NCBI GenBank assembly: GCA_036771835.1 | Contig: DAIPGN010000007.1 | Location: forward strand, 57,665 to 121,664 | Direction: 5' to 3' | Origin: UBA4877 sp002399285 | Lineage (GTDB): Bacteria; Bacillota; Thermoanaerobacteria; Thermoanaerobacterales; UBA4877 | DNA length: 64,000 nt | Shown here: one piece after another, positions 33,216 through 42,433 of the stretch | Layout of the letters: the number at the start of each line of letters is the position of its first letter | Position numbering within the stretch: the stretch's first letter is position 1 | Program-made: the position numbers and the translations under genes | Notes under the pieces: generated by a model | Database searches by the model: none | The model's input: only the letters and a program-made list of their open reading frames with translations | Told to the model about the DNA's origin: nothing

Positions 33216-34172
33216 ATGGATACATCTTCCATACACACAGATCTTGCGATTGAGGCGAGGGAGCTTTACAAGGAAGGCTCGGGACAGGAGGCGCCTGGAG
33301 TAGAGGTGGAGGAGGTCGATGCCGGCGATGCAAAGGTGAGCCGCGTTAACGTCTTTAATGAAATAGGTTCCAAGAATATGGGAAAGCCTATAGGTCATTA
33401 TATAACCATAGAGGCACCCGGGCTCATGGATAATTCGCCAAATTATAATGACGGAGTGTCTAAACTGCTTACGGTAGAGTTGAAAAACCTATTGAAATTA
33501 TCGGATAAAAGTACGGTCCTCATTGTCGGACTGGGCAATTGGAATATAACGGCCGATTCACTCGGCCCTAAGGTCGTATCCAGAGTACAGGTGACAAGGC
33601 AGATTTTTCAGTATGCCCCTATGGAAATAGGCGAAGGCTACAGGCCGGTATGCGCCATAGCCCCGGGCGTTTTGGGAATCACGGGGATCGAGACCAGCGA
33701 TATAATAAGGGGCATAGTGGACAGGATCAAGCCGGATGTGGTAATTGCCATCGATGCGCTGGCTTCAAGAAGGCTTACAAGGGTAAACACAACCATACAG
33801 ATAACGGACACGGGGATCAATCCCGGTTCAGGCCTGGGGAATTACAGGACGCCATTAAACTACGGCAGTCTTGGCATTCCGGTGATCGCAATAGGCATGC
33901 CTACGGTGGTGGACGCCGCAACGGTGGCAAGAGATGCAATCCAGATGCTGATAGATTCCAGGAATAAAAGAGGAGAGGGTTCCGAGGGATATCAGTTTAT
34001 GGACAACTTAAACGAGGAACAGAAATACAGCATGATAAAGGAGGTGCTGACTCCATTTGAAGCTAATCTTGTGGTAACTCCCAAGGAAGCCGACGAGCTT
34101 ATCGACAACATATCCGGTATAATATCTAAAGGGCTGGACTCGGCTATTCATCCGGCTATGGCAAATATATAG
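33216..34172 (+). CDS. gpr: Germination protease GPR
   Basis: A 318-residue protease that degrades small acid-soluble spore proteins when spores germinate. It starts with a short propeptide region MDTSSIHTDLAIEARE; the zymogen removes its own N-terminal end. Conserved blocks GKPIGHYITIEAPGL, VLIVGLGNWNITADSLGPKV and VIAIDALASRRLTRVNTTIQITDTGINPGSG (split in the family alignment) are present. Sure evidence of a spore former. Confidence 0.96.
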   Translation: MDTSSIHTDLAIEARELYKEGSGQEAPGVEVEEVDAGDAKVSRVNVFNEIGSKNMGKPIGHYITIEAPGLMDNSPNYNDGVSKLLTVELKNLLKLSDKSTVLIVGLGNWNITADSLGPKVVSRVQVTRQIFQYAPMEIGEGYRPVCAIAPGVLGITGIETSDIIRGIVDRIKPDVVIAIDALASRRLTRVNTTIQITDTGINPGSGLGNYRTPLNYGSLGIPVIAIGMPTVVDAATVARDAIQMLIDSRNKRGEGSEGYQFMDNLNEEQKYSMIKEVLTPFEANLVVTPKEADELIDNISGIISKGLDSAIHPAMANI

Positions 34173-34180
34173 AATAATGG

Positions 34181-34228
34181 CACCCTCTTTTGAATATATC
34201 TTTTTTAGATTGCAAAAGAGGGTGTTTA
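34181..34228 (+). terminator. Hairpin after gpr that also contains the spoIIP ribosome site
   Basis: CACCCTCTTTTG (34181-34192) pairs over 12 perfect bases with CAAAAGAGGGTG (34213-34224). Only TTT follows, then AATTTG, so termination may be partial. The right arm contains GAGGGTG, the only good ribosome binding site for spoIIP at 34231. Confidence 0.75.
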
Positions 34229-34230
34229 AT

Positions 34231-35388
34231 TTGTCTAAAGTACATTATGTAAAATTTTCGACCATTTGGTTTTATATTGGCATCTGTATTGTCATATTAT
34301 GTATGATCGGCGGCGTAACTCTATTTTTTACACCGGATAGGTCTGTCACTGCCGATACCATCAGCGGTCGAAAGGAAATTTTCACGGACGATATGCTTAA
34401 ATATTTTATCAATGCCGCATCCCCGACAATAGAGACTTTATACAGAGAATGTGGCCTGCTTCCCGATTATGACATGAGGGTTTCGCTGATAAGATATGCG
34501 GCGGATATCGACATTAAGGAGCCGCTGTCCATATTAAAGAATCAATTGCCAGTATTGGGAATGGTAGATGTGAAAAATGCGTCTGCAGTTCAGGAGAAAG
34601 ATAATACCCTGCCCGAAAAACCTGCGGAGGATGATGAACCGAAGGCCCGGCCTGATAATGCGGCAGATGACCAGGAGATAGACGAGACGGCCGTGGTCGA
34701 TTCCGATAAGCCCCTTGTTCTCATATATCATACTCATACAAGGGAAGCCTATATATCAAAATATAAGGTGGACGATGTGGACAGGACTTTAGATCCAAAG
34801 AATAACGTGGTAAGGATAGGGGAAGAGTTAAAAAAGTACTTGGAGCAGCAGGGCATTTCAGTCATACATGACGAGACGGTCTACGATGTGCCATACGACA
34901 ATTCGTACGGCAGGTCAAGCGAGGGTATTAAAAAAATATTGCAGAAATATCCCACGATCAAATACGCTTTTGACGTACACAGGGACGCCTTTGCGGAAGT
35001 GATAACCAAGAATACCTCCGAAATTCCCAGTGTTGACAAGCTTCCCAATAAGGCTTTCAGACAGAAGTACGTCATGAATTATAATGACAAAAAGATAGCC
35101 AAGATCATGTGGGTCGTGGGCACAAGGAGAACGGATCAACAAAAGGAAGACTGGCATCTCAACCTGGCCTTTGCACAGAGGCTGCATCAGACGCTAAATC
35201 AGGCGGTGAAGGGCATGAGCATAAATGTTGAGACCAAACCCTATGGCAGCTATAATCAGGAAGTGCTGCCCAACGCTGCTCTTATAGAGGTAGGCAGCAA
35301 TCATAATACCTTGGACGAGGCGCTTAATAGTGCGCAATATGTTGCCGAGGCTATAGCCAAGGTCATTAATGAAATTGAAAAGAGGTAG
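34231..35388 (+). CDS. spoIIP: Stage II sporulation protein P
   Basis: A 385-residue membrane-anchored cell wall hydrolase, amidase plus endopeptidase, that with SpoIID and SpoIIM drives engulfment. One membrane helix at about 14-34, a long linker, then the catalytic domain with LIYHTHTREAY, DVHRDA and LIEVGSNHNTLDEA. The TTG at 34231 is chosen because GAGGGTG stands six bases before it and a short basic N-terminus then leads to the membrane helix; the upstream ATG at 34177 lies before the hairpin and has no ribosome site. Confidence 0.93.
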   Translation: MSKVHYVKFSTIWFYIGICIVILCMIGGVTLFFTPDRSVTADTISGRKEIFTDDMLKYFINAASPTIETLYRECGLLPDYDMRVSLIRYAADIDIKEPLSILKNQLPVLGMVDVKNASAVQEKDNTLPEKPAEDDEPKARPDNAADDQEIDETAVVDSDKPLVLIYHTHTREAYISKYKVDDVDRTLDPKNNVVRIGEELKKYLEQQGISVIHDETVYDVPYDNSYGRSSEGIKKILQKYPTIKYAFDVHRDAFAEVITKNTSEIPSVDKLPNKAFRQKYVMNYNDKKIAKIMWVVGTRRTDQQKEDWHLNLAFAQRLHQTLNQAVKGMSINVETKPYGSYNQEVLPNAALIEVGSNHNTLDEALNSAQYVAEAIAKVINEIEKR

Positions 35389-35395
35389 CAATGAC

Positions 35396-35626
35396 ATGAG
35401 CAGGATAGAGGAGAACAGGAGAGATAAACTAATTTTCAAGCGCCGGGTCTGTTTTACGCTTACGTTATTTTTATTTATGACCGCGGGCCTTTTCGTGGTG
35501 GACTATTTCTTTTATAAGAATATTGAAGGCATGGAATCGATCAATATCTTTAATATTTTAAACCGCGGAGATCGTTTCAAACTTATTCTGTTTGGAAGGG
35601 AATTGATGGACATACCGATAAAATAA
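35396..35626 (+). CDS. Small single-pass membrane protein, unknown function
   Basis: A 76-residue protein: charged N-terminus (MSRIEENRRDKLIFKRR), one membrane helix at about 18-38, and a C-terminal segment of about 35 residues. I do not recognise the family. It starts eight bases after the spoIIP stop, with GAGGT just upstream, and is followed by a terminator, so it is the last gene of the spoIIP unit and may act in sporulation. Confidence 0.65.
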   Translation: MSRIEENRRDKLIFKRRVCFTLTLFLFMTAGLFVVDYFFYKNIEGMESINIFNILNRGDRFKLILFGRELMDIPIK

Positions 35627-35653
35627 CGCAATCGTTTTATATATATTGCAATG

Positions 35654-35686
35654 AAAGGCGTGGTATAAAGCCATGCCTTTTTATTT
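35654..35686 (+). terminator. Terminator of the gpr-spoIIP unit
   Basis: AAAGGCGTGG pairs with CCATGCCTTT (10 pairs, one G-U) around TATAAAG, followed by TTATTT. Confidence 0.85.
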
Positions 35687-35705
35687 GGGTAAGGAAAATC
35701 TTTTA

Positions 35706-35714
35706 TGCTATAAT
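35706..35714 (+). promoter_or_regulatory. Extended -10 promoter for lepA-hemW
   Basis: TGCTATAAT, a TGN extension plus a perfect TATAAT; the best -35 (TTGGGT at 35685) is weak. It lies 87 bases before lepA. Confidence 0.5.
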
Positions 35715-35800
35715 ATATATCTATGATATATAATAACAGCGGAACTTCTGTTTTATATCAGAATTCGATTTTGTAAAAAGCGGAAATAAGGGGAAAAAAT

Positions 35801-37612
35801 ATGATAACAGAAAGACAAAAGAATATCAGGAATTTTTGCATAATAGCTCATATAGATCACGGCAAATCTACCCTGGCCGACAGGCTGATAGAAAAAACCG
35901 GGGTGCTCACGGAGAGGGAAATGCAGGATCAGGTACTTGACAGCATGGACCTTGAGCGTGAGAGAGGCATAACCATTAAGCTGCAGCCGGCAAGATTGGT
36001 ATACAATGCCGACAATGGTCAGGAATATGTATTGAACCTCATTGATACCCCCGGTCACGTGGATTTTACCTATGAGGTATCCAGAAGCCTGTCGGCGTGC
36101 GAAGGGGCGCTTTTGGTCATAGACGCTACGCAGGGAATAGAAGCTCAGACATTGGCGAATACCTATCTTGCGATGGATCATGACCTTACGCTGATACCGG
36201 TGATAAACAAGATTGATCTGCCCAGCGCCCAGCCGGACATGGTAAAAGAGGAGATCGAAAACGTGCTGGGCATCGATTCTTCCGAGGCCGTCCTTGCATC
36301 CGCCAAAGAGGGTATAGGCATCGATGAGATCCTCCAGGCCATTGTGAGCAGGATACCTTATCCCGAGGGTGACGAGGATGCTCCGCTCAGAGCGCTTATA
36401 TTTGACTCTTACTATGATAATTATAAGGGAGCGATCGCCTTCGTCAGGGTCAAGGAGGGCAGTATCAAAGTCGGCACGATGATAAAGATGATGTCTACGG
36501 GCAAGGTATTTGAAATCACGGAGGTAGGTGTGTTCCGTCCCAAGCCGGTACCGTGCGACGGTCTTAAGTCAGGCGATGTGGGATATGTAGCGGCAAGTAT
36601 TAAGAATGTCTCGGACACCCGGGTGGGGGATACGATCACCGATGAAGAAAATCCCGCCGTGCATCCGCTTCCCGGTTTTAAACGTATACCTCCCATGGTG
36701 TTCTCCAGCGTTTATCCCTATGACAGCAGTAAGTACGAGGATCTGAAAGTGGCTTTGGAGAAACTTCAGCTGAACGACGCGTCGCTGTCATTTGAACCGG
36801 ACAATTCCATAGCCTTGGGTTTTGGTTTCAGATGTGGTTTTCTGGGACTGCTGCACATGGATATTATTCAGGAGCGCCTGGAAAGGGAATATGATCTCGA
36901 GATCATTACGACGGCGCCGAGCGTTGTCTACCGTATAACCAAGACAAACGGCGAAGTGCTGTACATGGACAATCCCACCAATTTTCCTAATCCCACCGAG
37001 ATCGAGCAAATGGAAGAGCCCATTGCCGACTCGACCATAATGCTTCCAAAGGACTATGTGGGGGCAATTATGGAGCTCTGCCAAGAACGCAGGGGAGTAT
37101 ACAAGGGAATGCAGTATCTGGATGAGAACAGGGTCATGCTGGAGTATGAGCTGCCGCTGAACGAGATAATTTACGACTTTTTTGATGCGCTGAAGTCGCG
37201 CTCGCGTGGCTATGCCTCACTGGATTATGATCTCAAGGGGTATCAGCAGTCGGCGCTGACTAAACTGGATATTTTGGTCAACGGACAGGCGGTGGATGCC
37301 CTTTCGATAATAGTGCACAAGGACAAGGCATATGACAGGGCCAGGAAAATTGCAAAGAGTTTGAAGGAATCCATCCCGAGACAGCTTTTTGAGATACCTA
37401 TACAGGCTACGATAGGGTCCAAGATCATAGCGAGGGAGACCGTAAAGGCATTGAGGAAGGACGTGCTCGCCAAGTGCTACGGCGGAGATGTTACGCGGAA
37501 GAAGAAGCTTCTTGAAAAACAAAAGGAAGGCAAAAAGCGGATGAGGAAAGTGGGAGAGGTCGAGATCCCGCAGGAGGCATTCATGTCGGTACTTAAACTT
37601 GGTGATGAATGA
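35801..37612 (+). CDS. lepA: Elongation factor 4 (LepA)
   Basis: A 603-residue translational GTPase. G domain AHIDHGKSTLADRL, DTPGHVDF and NKIDLP; EF-G-like domains follow, and the LepA-specific C-terminal domain ends with RKKKLLEKQKEGKKRMRKVG and on. LepA acts on stalled ribosomes or in initiation. It overlaps hemW by four bases (ATGA), a constant pair in Firmicutes. Confidence 0.97.
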   Translation: MITERQKNIRNFCIIAHIDHGKSTLADRLIEKTGVLTEREMQDQVLDSMDLERERGITIKLQPARLVYNADNGQEYVLNLIDTPGHVDFTYEVSRSLSACEGALLVIDATQGIEAQTLANTYLAMDHDLTLIPVINKIDLPSAQPDMVKEEIENVLGIDSSEAVLASAKEGIGIDEILQAIVSRIPYPEGDEDAPLRALIFDSYYDNYKGAIAFVRVKEGSIKVGTMIKMMSTGKVFEITEVGVFRPKPVPCDGLKSGDVGYVAASIKNVSDTRVGDTITDEENPAVHPLPGFKRIPPMVFSSVYPYDSSKYEDLKVALEKLQLNDASLSFEPDNSIALGFGFRCGFLGLLHMDIIQERLEREYDLEIITTAPSVVYRITKTNGEVLYMDNPTNFPNPTEIEQMEEPIADSTIMLPKDYVGAIMELCQERRGVYKGMQYLDENRVMLEYELPLNEIIYDFFDALKSRSRGYASLDYDLKGYQQSALTKLDILVNGQAVDALSIIVHKDKAYDRARKIAKSLKESIPRQLFEIPIQATIGSKIIARETVKALRKDVLAKCYGGDVTRKKKLLEKQKEGKKRMRKVGEVEIPQEAFMSVLKLGDE

Positions 37613-38733
37613 TGGGACTGGGTCTGTATGTTCATATTCCTTTCTGCGCAAGAAAATGTCTCTATTGCGACTTTAATTCATATCAATCCAAGGAATATTT
37701 GATAGACGGCTACATCGGCGCCGTACTTAAGGAGGCATACGGCTACCGGAACGCCGATATCGATACGGTGTTCATGGGAGGAGGCACGCCTACTCTTATG
37801 AGTGCAGGTCAGATCTCACGATTGCTTTCCGGCCTGGCCGATACATTCGACCTCAAAAAGGGCATTGAGTTTACCGCCGAGGCAAATCCCGGAACTTTGG
37901 ATGAGGAAAAACTGAGTATGCTGCTGCATTCAGGAGTGAACCGTCTGAGTATCGGGGCTCAGTCGATGGATGACCGGCTGCTTAAAAAACTGGGAAGGAT
38001 ACACAGCAGCGGAGTATTCACGGAGACCTTTGAGGAAGCAAGGCACGCCGGTTTTGATAATATAAATGTGGATCTGATGTTTGCCTTACCCGATCAAACG
38101 TACGGCGATTGGGTCGACACCGTCAACAAAATTGTGGTTCAAAAGCCGGAACATGTTTCGTGCTATGGTCTAACGATCGAAGATAATACGCCGTATCGTA
38201 AAATGTATGAAAGGGGAGAGCTCAGGCTCCCCGATGAGGATACCGAGCGGGAGATGTATTGGAACGCCGTTTCCATATTGGAGTCCAACGGCTATGCCCA
38301 TTATGAGATATCCAATTTTGCAAAAAAAGGACGTGAGTGTAGGCATAATTTGATTTACTGGAGAGATGACTCGTATATCGGCCTGGGCGCGGGAGCGCAT
38401 TCCTATTACAAGGGATACAGGTATGCTAACGAGCAGGTTCCCGAAAGATATATAGATGCGGTCTGTAAAGGGGATTCTCCAGTCGTGCAGCGGGAATACA
38501 TCGACAGAAGGAATGAGATGGAGGAATATTTCTTCATGGGGCTTAGGCTCATGAAGGGTATCGGTATAGACGATTTTGAGCATAGATTTGGGGAATCTCC
38601 ATATAATCTTTATGGGAAATCCATGGACAGACTTTTAAAACTAGGCCTGGTCAATATAGCAGATAACAGAATGTATCTGACGGAAAAGGGCGTGGATCTG
38701 TCTAATCAGGTATTTATGGAGTTCATGGATTGA
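37609..38733 (+). CDS. hemW: HemW-like radical SAM protein (coproporphyrinogen III oxidase-like)
   Basis: A 374-residue radical SAM protein. The N-terminus GLYVHIPFCARKCLYCDFNSY has the CxxxCxxC cluster motif. It lacks the extra N-terminal cysteine region of true HemN, so it is more likely the heme chaperone HemW. The LepA-HemW overlap and the neighbouring heat-shock operon match Bacillus and clostridial order. Confidence 0.92.
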   Translation: MMGLGLYVHIPFCARKCLYCDFNSYQSKEYLIDGYIGAVLKEAYGYRNADIDTVFMGGGTPTLMSAGQISRLLSGLADTFDLKKGIEFTAEANPGTLDEEKLSMLLHSGVNRLSIGAQSMDDRLLKKLGRIHSSGVFTETFEEARHAGFDNINVDLMFALPDQTYGDWVDTVNKIVVQKPEHVSCYGLTIEDNTPYRKMYERGELRLPDEDTEREMYWNAVSILESNGYAHYEISNFAKKGRECRHNLIYWRDDSYIGLGAGAHSYYKGYRYANEQVPERYIDAVCKGDSPVVQREYIDRRNEMEEYFFMGLRLMKGIGIDDFEHRFGESPYNLYGKSMDRLLKLGLVNIADNRMYLTEKGVDLSNQVFMEFMD

Positions 38734-38861
38734 TATGAAACGGCATGGGTTATGACTTTGCTGTTTTTATTGCTGTCTGACAAAAATTACTCTCTAATAT
38801 TGATATCGTCTTTAATGGTATTGACAATTTGATTATGGAGTGATAACCTTATAGTCGTAAA

Positions 38862-38888
38862 TTAGCACTCCTCCATTATGAGTGCTAA
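38862..38888 (+). promoter_or_regulatory. CIRCE operator
   Basis: A perfect TTAGCACTC-N9-GAGTGCTAA, the HrcA binding site, ending 14 bases before hrcA. It should hold the whole heat-shock operon off until HrcA loses activity on heat shock. TTGACA at 38821 may be the -35 box; I could not fix a -10 with good spacing. Confidence 0.97.
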
Positions 38889-38902
38889 CAGAGGTGAGGT
38901 AA

Positions 38903-39931
38903 ATGATTTTTACAGGCAGGAAAAGAAAAATTTTGCAAGCTATCATCGATGACTATATAGCTACTGCCGAGCCTGTTGGGTCAAGGACCCTGGCCAAAAA
39001 CTACGATCTTGGAGTAAGCCCTGCCACAATCAGAAACGAAATGGCCGATCTCGAGGAAATGGGCTTTCTTGAACAGCCGCACACTTCCGCCGGCAGAATA
39101 CCGTCCGACAAGGGATACAGGTCATATGTAGATGCTATTCTAATGAACAGAGGCGTGCCGCGCCACGGCGGAGATATCTATATAAAGGCTCTGAGAAGCG
39201 GAGGTATAGAGAAACTGCTTCGGGATACCCTGAGGATCATTTCCGATCTTACTGAATACACATCCATAGCTCTGACGCCGAATGTGGCCAAAAGCACCAT
39301 AAAGCAACTGGAGCTTTTAAGATTTAACGAAAATTCCTTAGTCGTGGTGCTGGTAACTGAGGCGGGCACAATAAAGGACAATATAGTAAAACTTAACGGC
39401 GCCATAAGTCCTAAGGAGATCGATCTTCTCAACGTAAACCTCAACCGCATACTCAAGGGACGCAATGCTGAAGATTTAGATGAGAGAATGATAGAAGAGC
39501 TGAGAAGTTCCATGGACTTGTCTATGGATATAAGCTGGCTGTTGGACGTCATAAAGAATTTGCTTATAACCGAGACGGAAACCGAGGTCTTGGTGGAGGG
39601 TACGACGAATTTTTTCAATTTTCCCGAATATCGGGATATAGACAGAATAAGGACCATACTCTCGTTTATAGGAGACACCGGGTTGATCATGAGATTATTG
39701 ATGCCCATCGCGGATGATGATATCAGTATTTCCATCGGCAGCGAGAACAATATTGAAGAGGTCAAGGACTGCAGCATTATAACGGTCAACTATAATATAA
39801 AAGGGAAGCATGCAGGTACAATAAGTATAATCGGCCCCAAAAGAATGAACTATGAAAGGGCCATAGATATAATGGACAAAGTGGGTCCTCGATTAAACAG
39901 TATTTTGACTGATTATCTATACGGGAAGTGA
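38903..39931 (+). CDS. hrcA: Heat-inducible transcription repressor HrcA
   Basis: A 342-residue repressor. Winged helix at residues 1-75 (RKRKILQAIIDDYIATAEPVGSRTL and SPATIRNEMADLE), then the GAF-like and insert domains. It binds the CIRCE element directly upstream and controls its own operon. GAGGTGAGGT precedes the ATG. Confidence 0.97.
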   Translation: MIFTGRKRKILQAIIDDYIATAEPVGSRTLAKNYDLGVSPATIRNEMADLEEMGFLEQPHTSAGRIPSDKGYRSYVDAILMNRGVPRHGGDIYIKALRSGGIEKLLRDTLRIISDLTEYTSIALTPNVAKSTIKQLELLRFNENSLVVVLVTEAGTIKDNIVKLNGAISPKEIDLLNVNLNRILKGRNAEDLDERMIEELRSSMDLSMDISWLLDVIKNLLITETETEVLVEGTTNFFNFPEYRDIDRIRTILSFIGDTGLIMRLLMPIADDDISISIGSENNIEEVKDCSIITVNYNIKGKHAGTISIIGPKRMNYERAIDIMDKVGPRLNSILTDYLYGK

Positions 39932-39942
39932 GGTGATAAAGG

Positions 39943-40524
39943 GTGGATGAAAACCTGAGGGAAGAGGCAAATGAAAAGTGCAGTGAGGATGCGGAAGTCA
40001 AACATCAAAAAAGGAAAAAGAACATTGGACGAGGAGAGAATGCGAATCATGCAGCAGAAGAAATCAGCAGTTTAAAAGAGGAAAATGCAAGTTTAAAACA
40101 ACAGATGGGCGAGTATGAAATTATGACAAAAAGAGCAATGGCTGATTACGACAATTATAAGAAGCGGACACAAAAAGAGAAGGAAGATATTTCACACTAT
40201 GCCAATGAAAAGCTCATTATGGATCTCCTTCCGATAACAGACAATATGGAGAGAGCTATTGATTCATTCAGGGATGATCCGGCATTCAAGGATTATCATG
40301 AAGGGATAATGATGGTATTGAATCAGATATATCAGCTGTTAGGGAAGTATGACGTAAAGGAAATAGAAGCTTTAGGCAAAGAATTTGATCCGTATCTTCA
40401 TCATGCCGTTGCACAGGAAGAAAACAGCGATCAAAAGAGCAACACCATTGTTGAAGTGCTTTTAAAGGGATATACAATGAATGATAAAGTTATAAGACCA
40501 AGTATGGTAAAGGTAGCTAAATAG
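39943..40524 (+). CDS. grpE: GrpE nucleotide exchange factor
   Basis: A 193-residue co-chaperone: charged, disordered N-terminus, a long coiled coil (about 35-95; EEISSLKEENASLKQQM) and the C-terminal beta domain ending with VIRPSMVKVAK. It exchanges ADP for ATP on DnaK. Start GTG at 39943, after GAGGTGATAAAGG. Confidence 0.95.
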   Translation: MDENLREEANEKCSEDAEVKHQKRKKNIGRGENANHAAEEISSLKEENASLKQQMGEYEIMTKRAMADYDNYKKRTQKEKEDISHYANEKLIMDLLPITDNMERAIDSFRDDPAFKDYHEGIMMVLNQIYQLLGKYDVKEIEALGKEFDPYLHHAVAQEENSDQKSNTIVEVLLKGYTMNDKVIRPSMVKVAK

Positions 40525-40540
40525 AAGGAGGTAAATTTTT

Positions 40541-42370
40541 GTGGGAAAGGTAATTGGTATTGACTTAGGTACTACATTTTCATGTGTGGCAGTAATGGAG
40601 GGAGGTCAGCCGGTAGTCATTCCCAATGCGGAAGGAGAAAGGACGACCGCATCGGTGGTGGGTTTCACGAACGATGAAATACTCGTGGGACAGGTGGCTA
40701 AGAGGCAGGCCATTGTCAACCCGGAAAAGACTGTTATGTCAATAAAGAGGCATATGGGTTCGGATTATAAGGTACGCATAGATAATAAAGATTATACGCC
40801 GCAGCAGATATCCGCTTATATACTCATGAAATTAAAGAGAGATGCCGAGGCGTATCTCGGTGAGAAAGTTACCCAGGCCGTAATAACCGTACCCGCCTAT
40901 TTCAATGATAGTCAGAGGCAGGCGACAAAGGATGCCGGAAAGATTGCCGGCCTTGATGTGCTTCGTATTATAAACGAGCCGACTGCCGCCTCCTTAGCAT
41001 ATGGACTGAATAAAGAGGGAAATCAAAAGATAATGGTGTATGACCTCGGAGGAGGCACATTCGACGTGTCTCTGCTGGAGATAGGCGACGGCGTATTTGA
41101 AGTGCTTGCCACCAACGGAAATAACCATCTTGGCGGTGATGATTTTGACCAGAAGATCATGGATTGGCTGGCTCAGGAGTTTAAAGCAGAGACAGGAATC
41201 GATCTGAAGAAAGATAAAATGGCCGTGCAGAGGCTGAAGGATGCTGCGGAAAAGGCTAAGATTGAATTATCCACCCTTGCGACTACCGAGATAAGCCTGC
41301 CGTTTATAAGTGCAGACGCCAGCGGCCCCAAGCATCTTACAAGGACGCTCAGCAGGTCGAAATTCGAACAGCTGATATCCGATCTTGTAGGATCAACGGA
41401 GGGCCCCGTAAGACAGGCGTTGGGCGATGCAAAGCTCACGGCCGCGCAGATCGACAAGGTGCTGCTCGTGGGAGGATCAACGCGGACTCCCTGTGTGCAG
41501 GATACTGTCAAGAGACTGATGGGAAAGGAACCTTCAAAGGGCATTAACCCCGATGAGTGCGTGGCTGTCGGTGCTGCGATCCAGGGCGCGGTTCTGGCAG
41601 GCGAGGTCAAGGACGTAGTGCTGTTGGACGTTACTCCTCTTTCATTGGGCATAGAGACTTTGGGCGGTGTGTTCACAAAGATAATCGACAGAAATACCAC
41701 CATACCTGCAAAGAAGAGCCAGGTATTTACCACTGCAGCGGATGGACAGACCAGCGTCGAGATCCACGTGATGCAGGGAGAAAGGACCATGGCAAAGGAT
41801 AACAAGACTCTGGGCAGGTTTGCCTTGGACGGAATACCGCCGGCGACAAGGGGCGTTCCACAGATAGAGGTAACATTTGATATTGATGCCAACGGCATAG
41901 TGCATGTTTCCGCAAAGGACCTTGGTACGGGCAAGGAACAGCATATTACTATTACATCCACGACGAACCTTACGGATGATGAGATCAAGAAGATGCAGGA
42001 AGAAGCAAAGCAATATGCCGAAGAGGATAAAAAACATAAGGATCTGATCGATGCTAAGAATCAAGCGGATTCTTTGATATATCAGTCTGAAAAGACTTTG
42101 GACGATTTTGGCGATAAGGCTACTCAGGCCGAAAAAGACGAGGTGCACAGCAAGGCTGAGGAACTTAAAAAGGTATCTGAGGGAGAGGATACCGAGGCGA
42201 TCAAGAAGTCTTCCGAGGAGCTTTCTAAGGCTATATACAGCATTACCTCAAGATTATACAGTCAGACGAACAATAACGGACAGGCGAATCAGGAACAAAA
42301 TAATCAGGATCAGGGCAATAACAACGGGCAATCTGGAGAAAGCGGCGATGGTGACTATAAGGTCGAATAA
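40541..42370 (+). CDS. dnaK: Chaperone DnaK (Hsp70)
   Basis: A 609-residue Hsp70 beginning M(GTG)GKVIGIDLGTT, after AAGGAGG. Phosphate loops IDLGTTFSCVAV and VYDLGGGTFDVSLLEIG are intact; the substrate domain starts near residue 385 and the tail is a Gln/Asn-rich stretch. It lacks the insert of Gram-negative DnaK in the ATPase domain, as in other Firmicutes. Confidence 0.98.
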   Translation: MGKVIGIDLGTTFSCVAVMEGGQPVVIPNAEGERTTASVVGFTNDEILVGQVAKRQAIVNPEKTVMSIKRHMGSDYKVRIDNKDYTPQQISAYILMKLKRDAEAYLGEKVTQAVITVPAYFNDSQRQATKDAGKIAGLDVLRIINEPTAASLAYGLNKEGNQKIMVYDLGGGTFDVSLLEIGDGVFEVLATNGNNHLGGDDFDQKIMDWLAQEFKAETGIDLKKDKMAVQRLKDAAEKAKIELSTLATTEISLPFISADASGPKHLTRTLSRSKFEQLISDLVGSTEGPVRQALGDAKLTAAQIDKVLLVGGSTRTPCVQDTVKRLMGKEPSKGINPDECVAVGAAIQGAVLAGEVKDVVLLDVTPLSLGIETLGGVFTKIIDRNTTIPAKKSQVFTTAADGQTSVEIHVMQGERTMAKDNKTLGRFALDGIPPATRGVPQIEVTFDIDANGIVHVSAKDLGTGKEQHITITSTTNLTDDEIKKMQEEAKQYAEEDKKHKDLIDAKNQADSLIYQSEKTLDDFGDKATQAEKDEVHSKAEELKKVSEGEDTEAIKKSSEELSKAIYSITSRLYSQTNNNGQANQEQNNQDQGNNNGQSGESGDGDYKVE

Positions 42371-42415
42371 ACCTTGTTATGCCAAAGCAACATCCGACTT
42401 TGGCAGTAAGGTTTT
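42371..42415 (+). terminator. Hairpin between dnaK and dnaJ, probable attenuator
   Basis: ACCTT and GCCAAAG pair with CTTTGGC and AAGGT across an internal loop, followed by TTTTG. It begins at the dnaK stop codon. It could lower dnaJ levels relative to dnaK or protect the dnaK mRNA 3' end. Confidence 0.6.
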
Positions 42416-42433
42416 GATAGAAGGCGGTGGAAA

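Noticed and set aside
38821..38855. Full sigma-A promoter for hrcA
   Set aside because: TTGACA at 38821 and TATAGT at 38850 are 23 bases apart, too far; no better pair was found.
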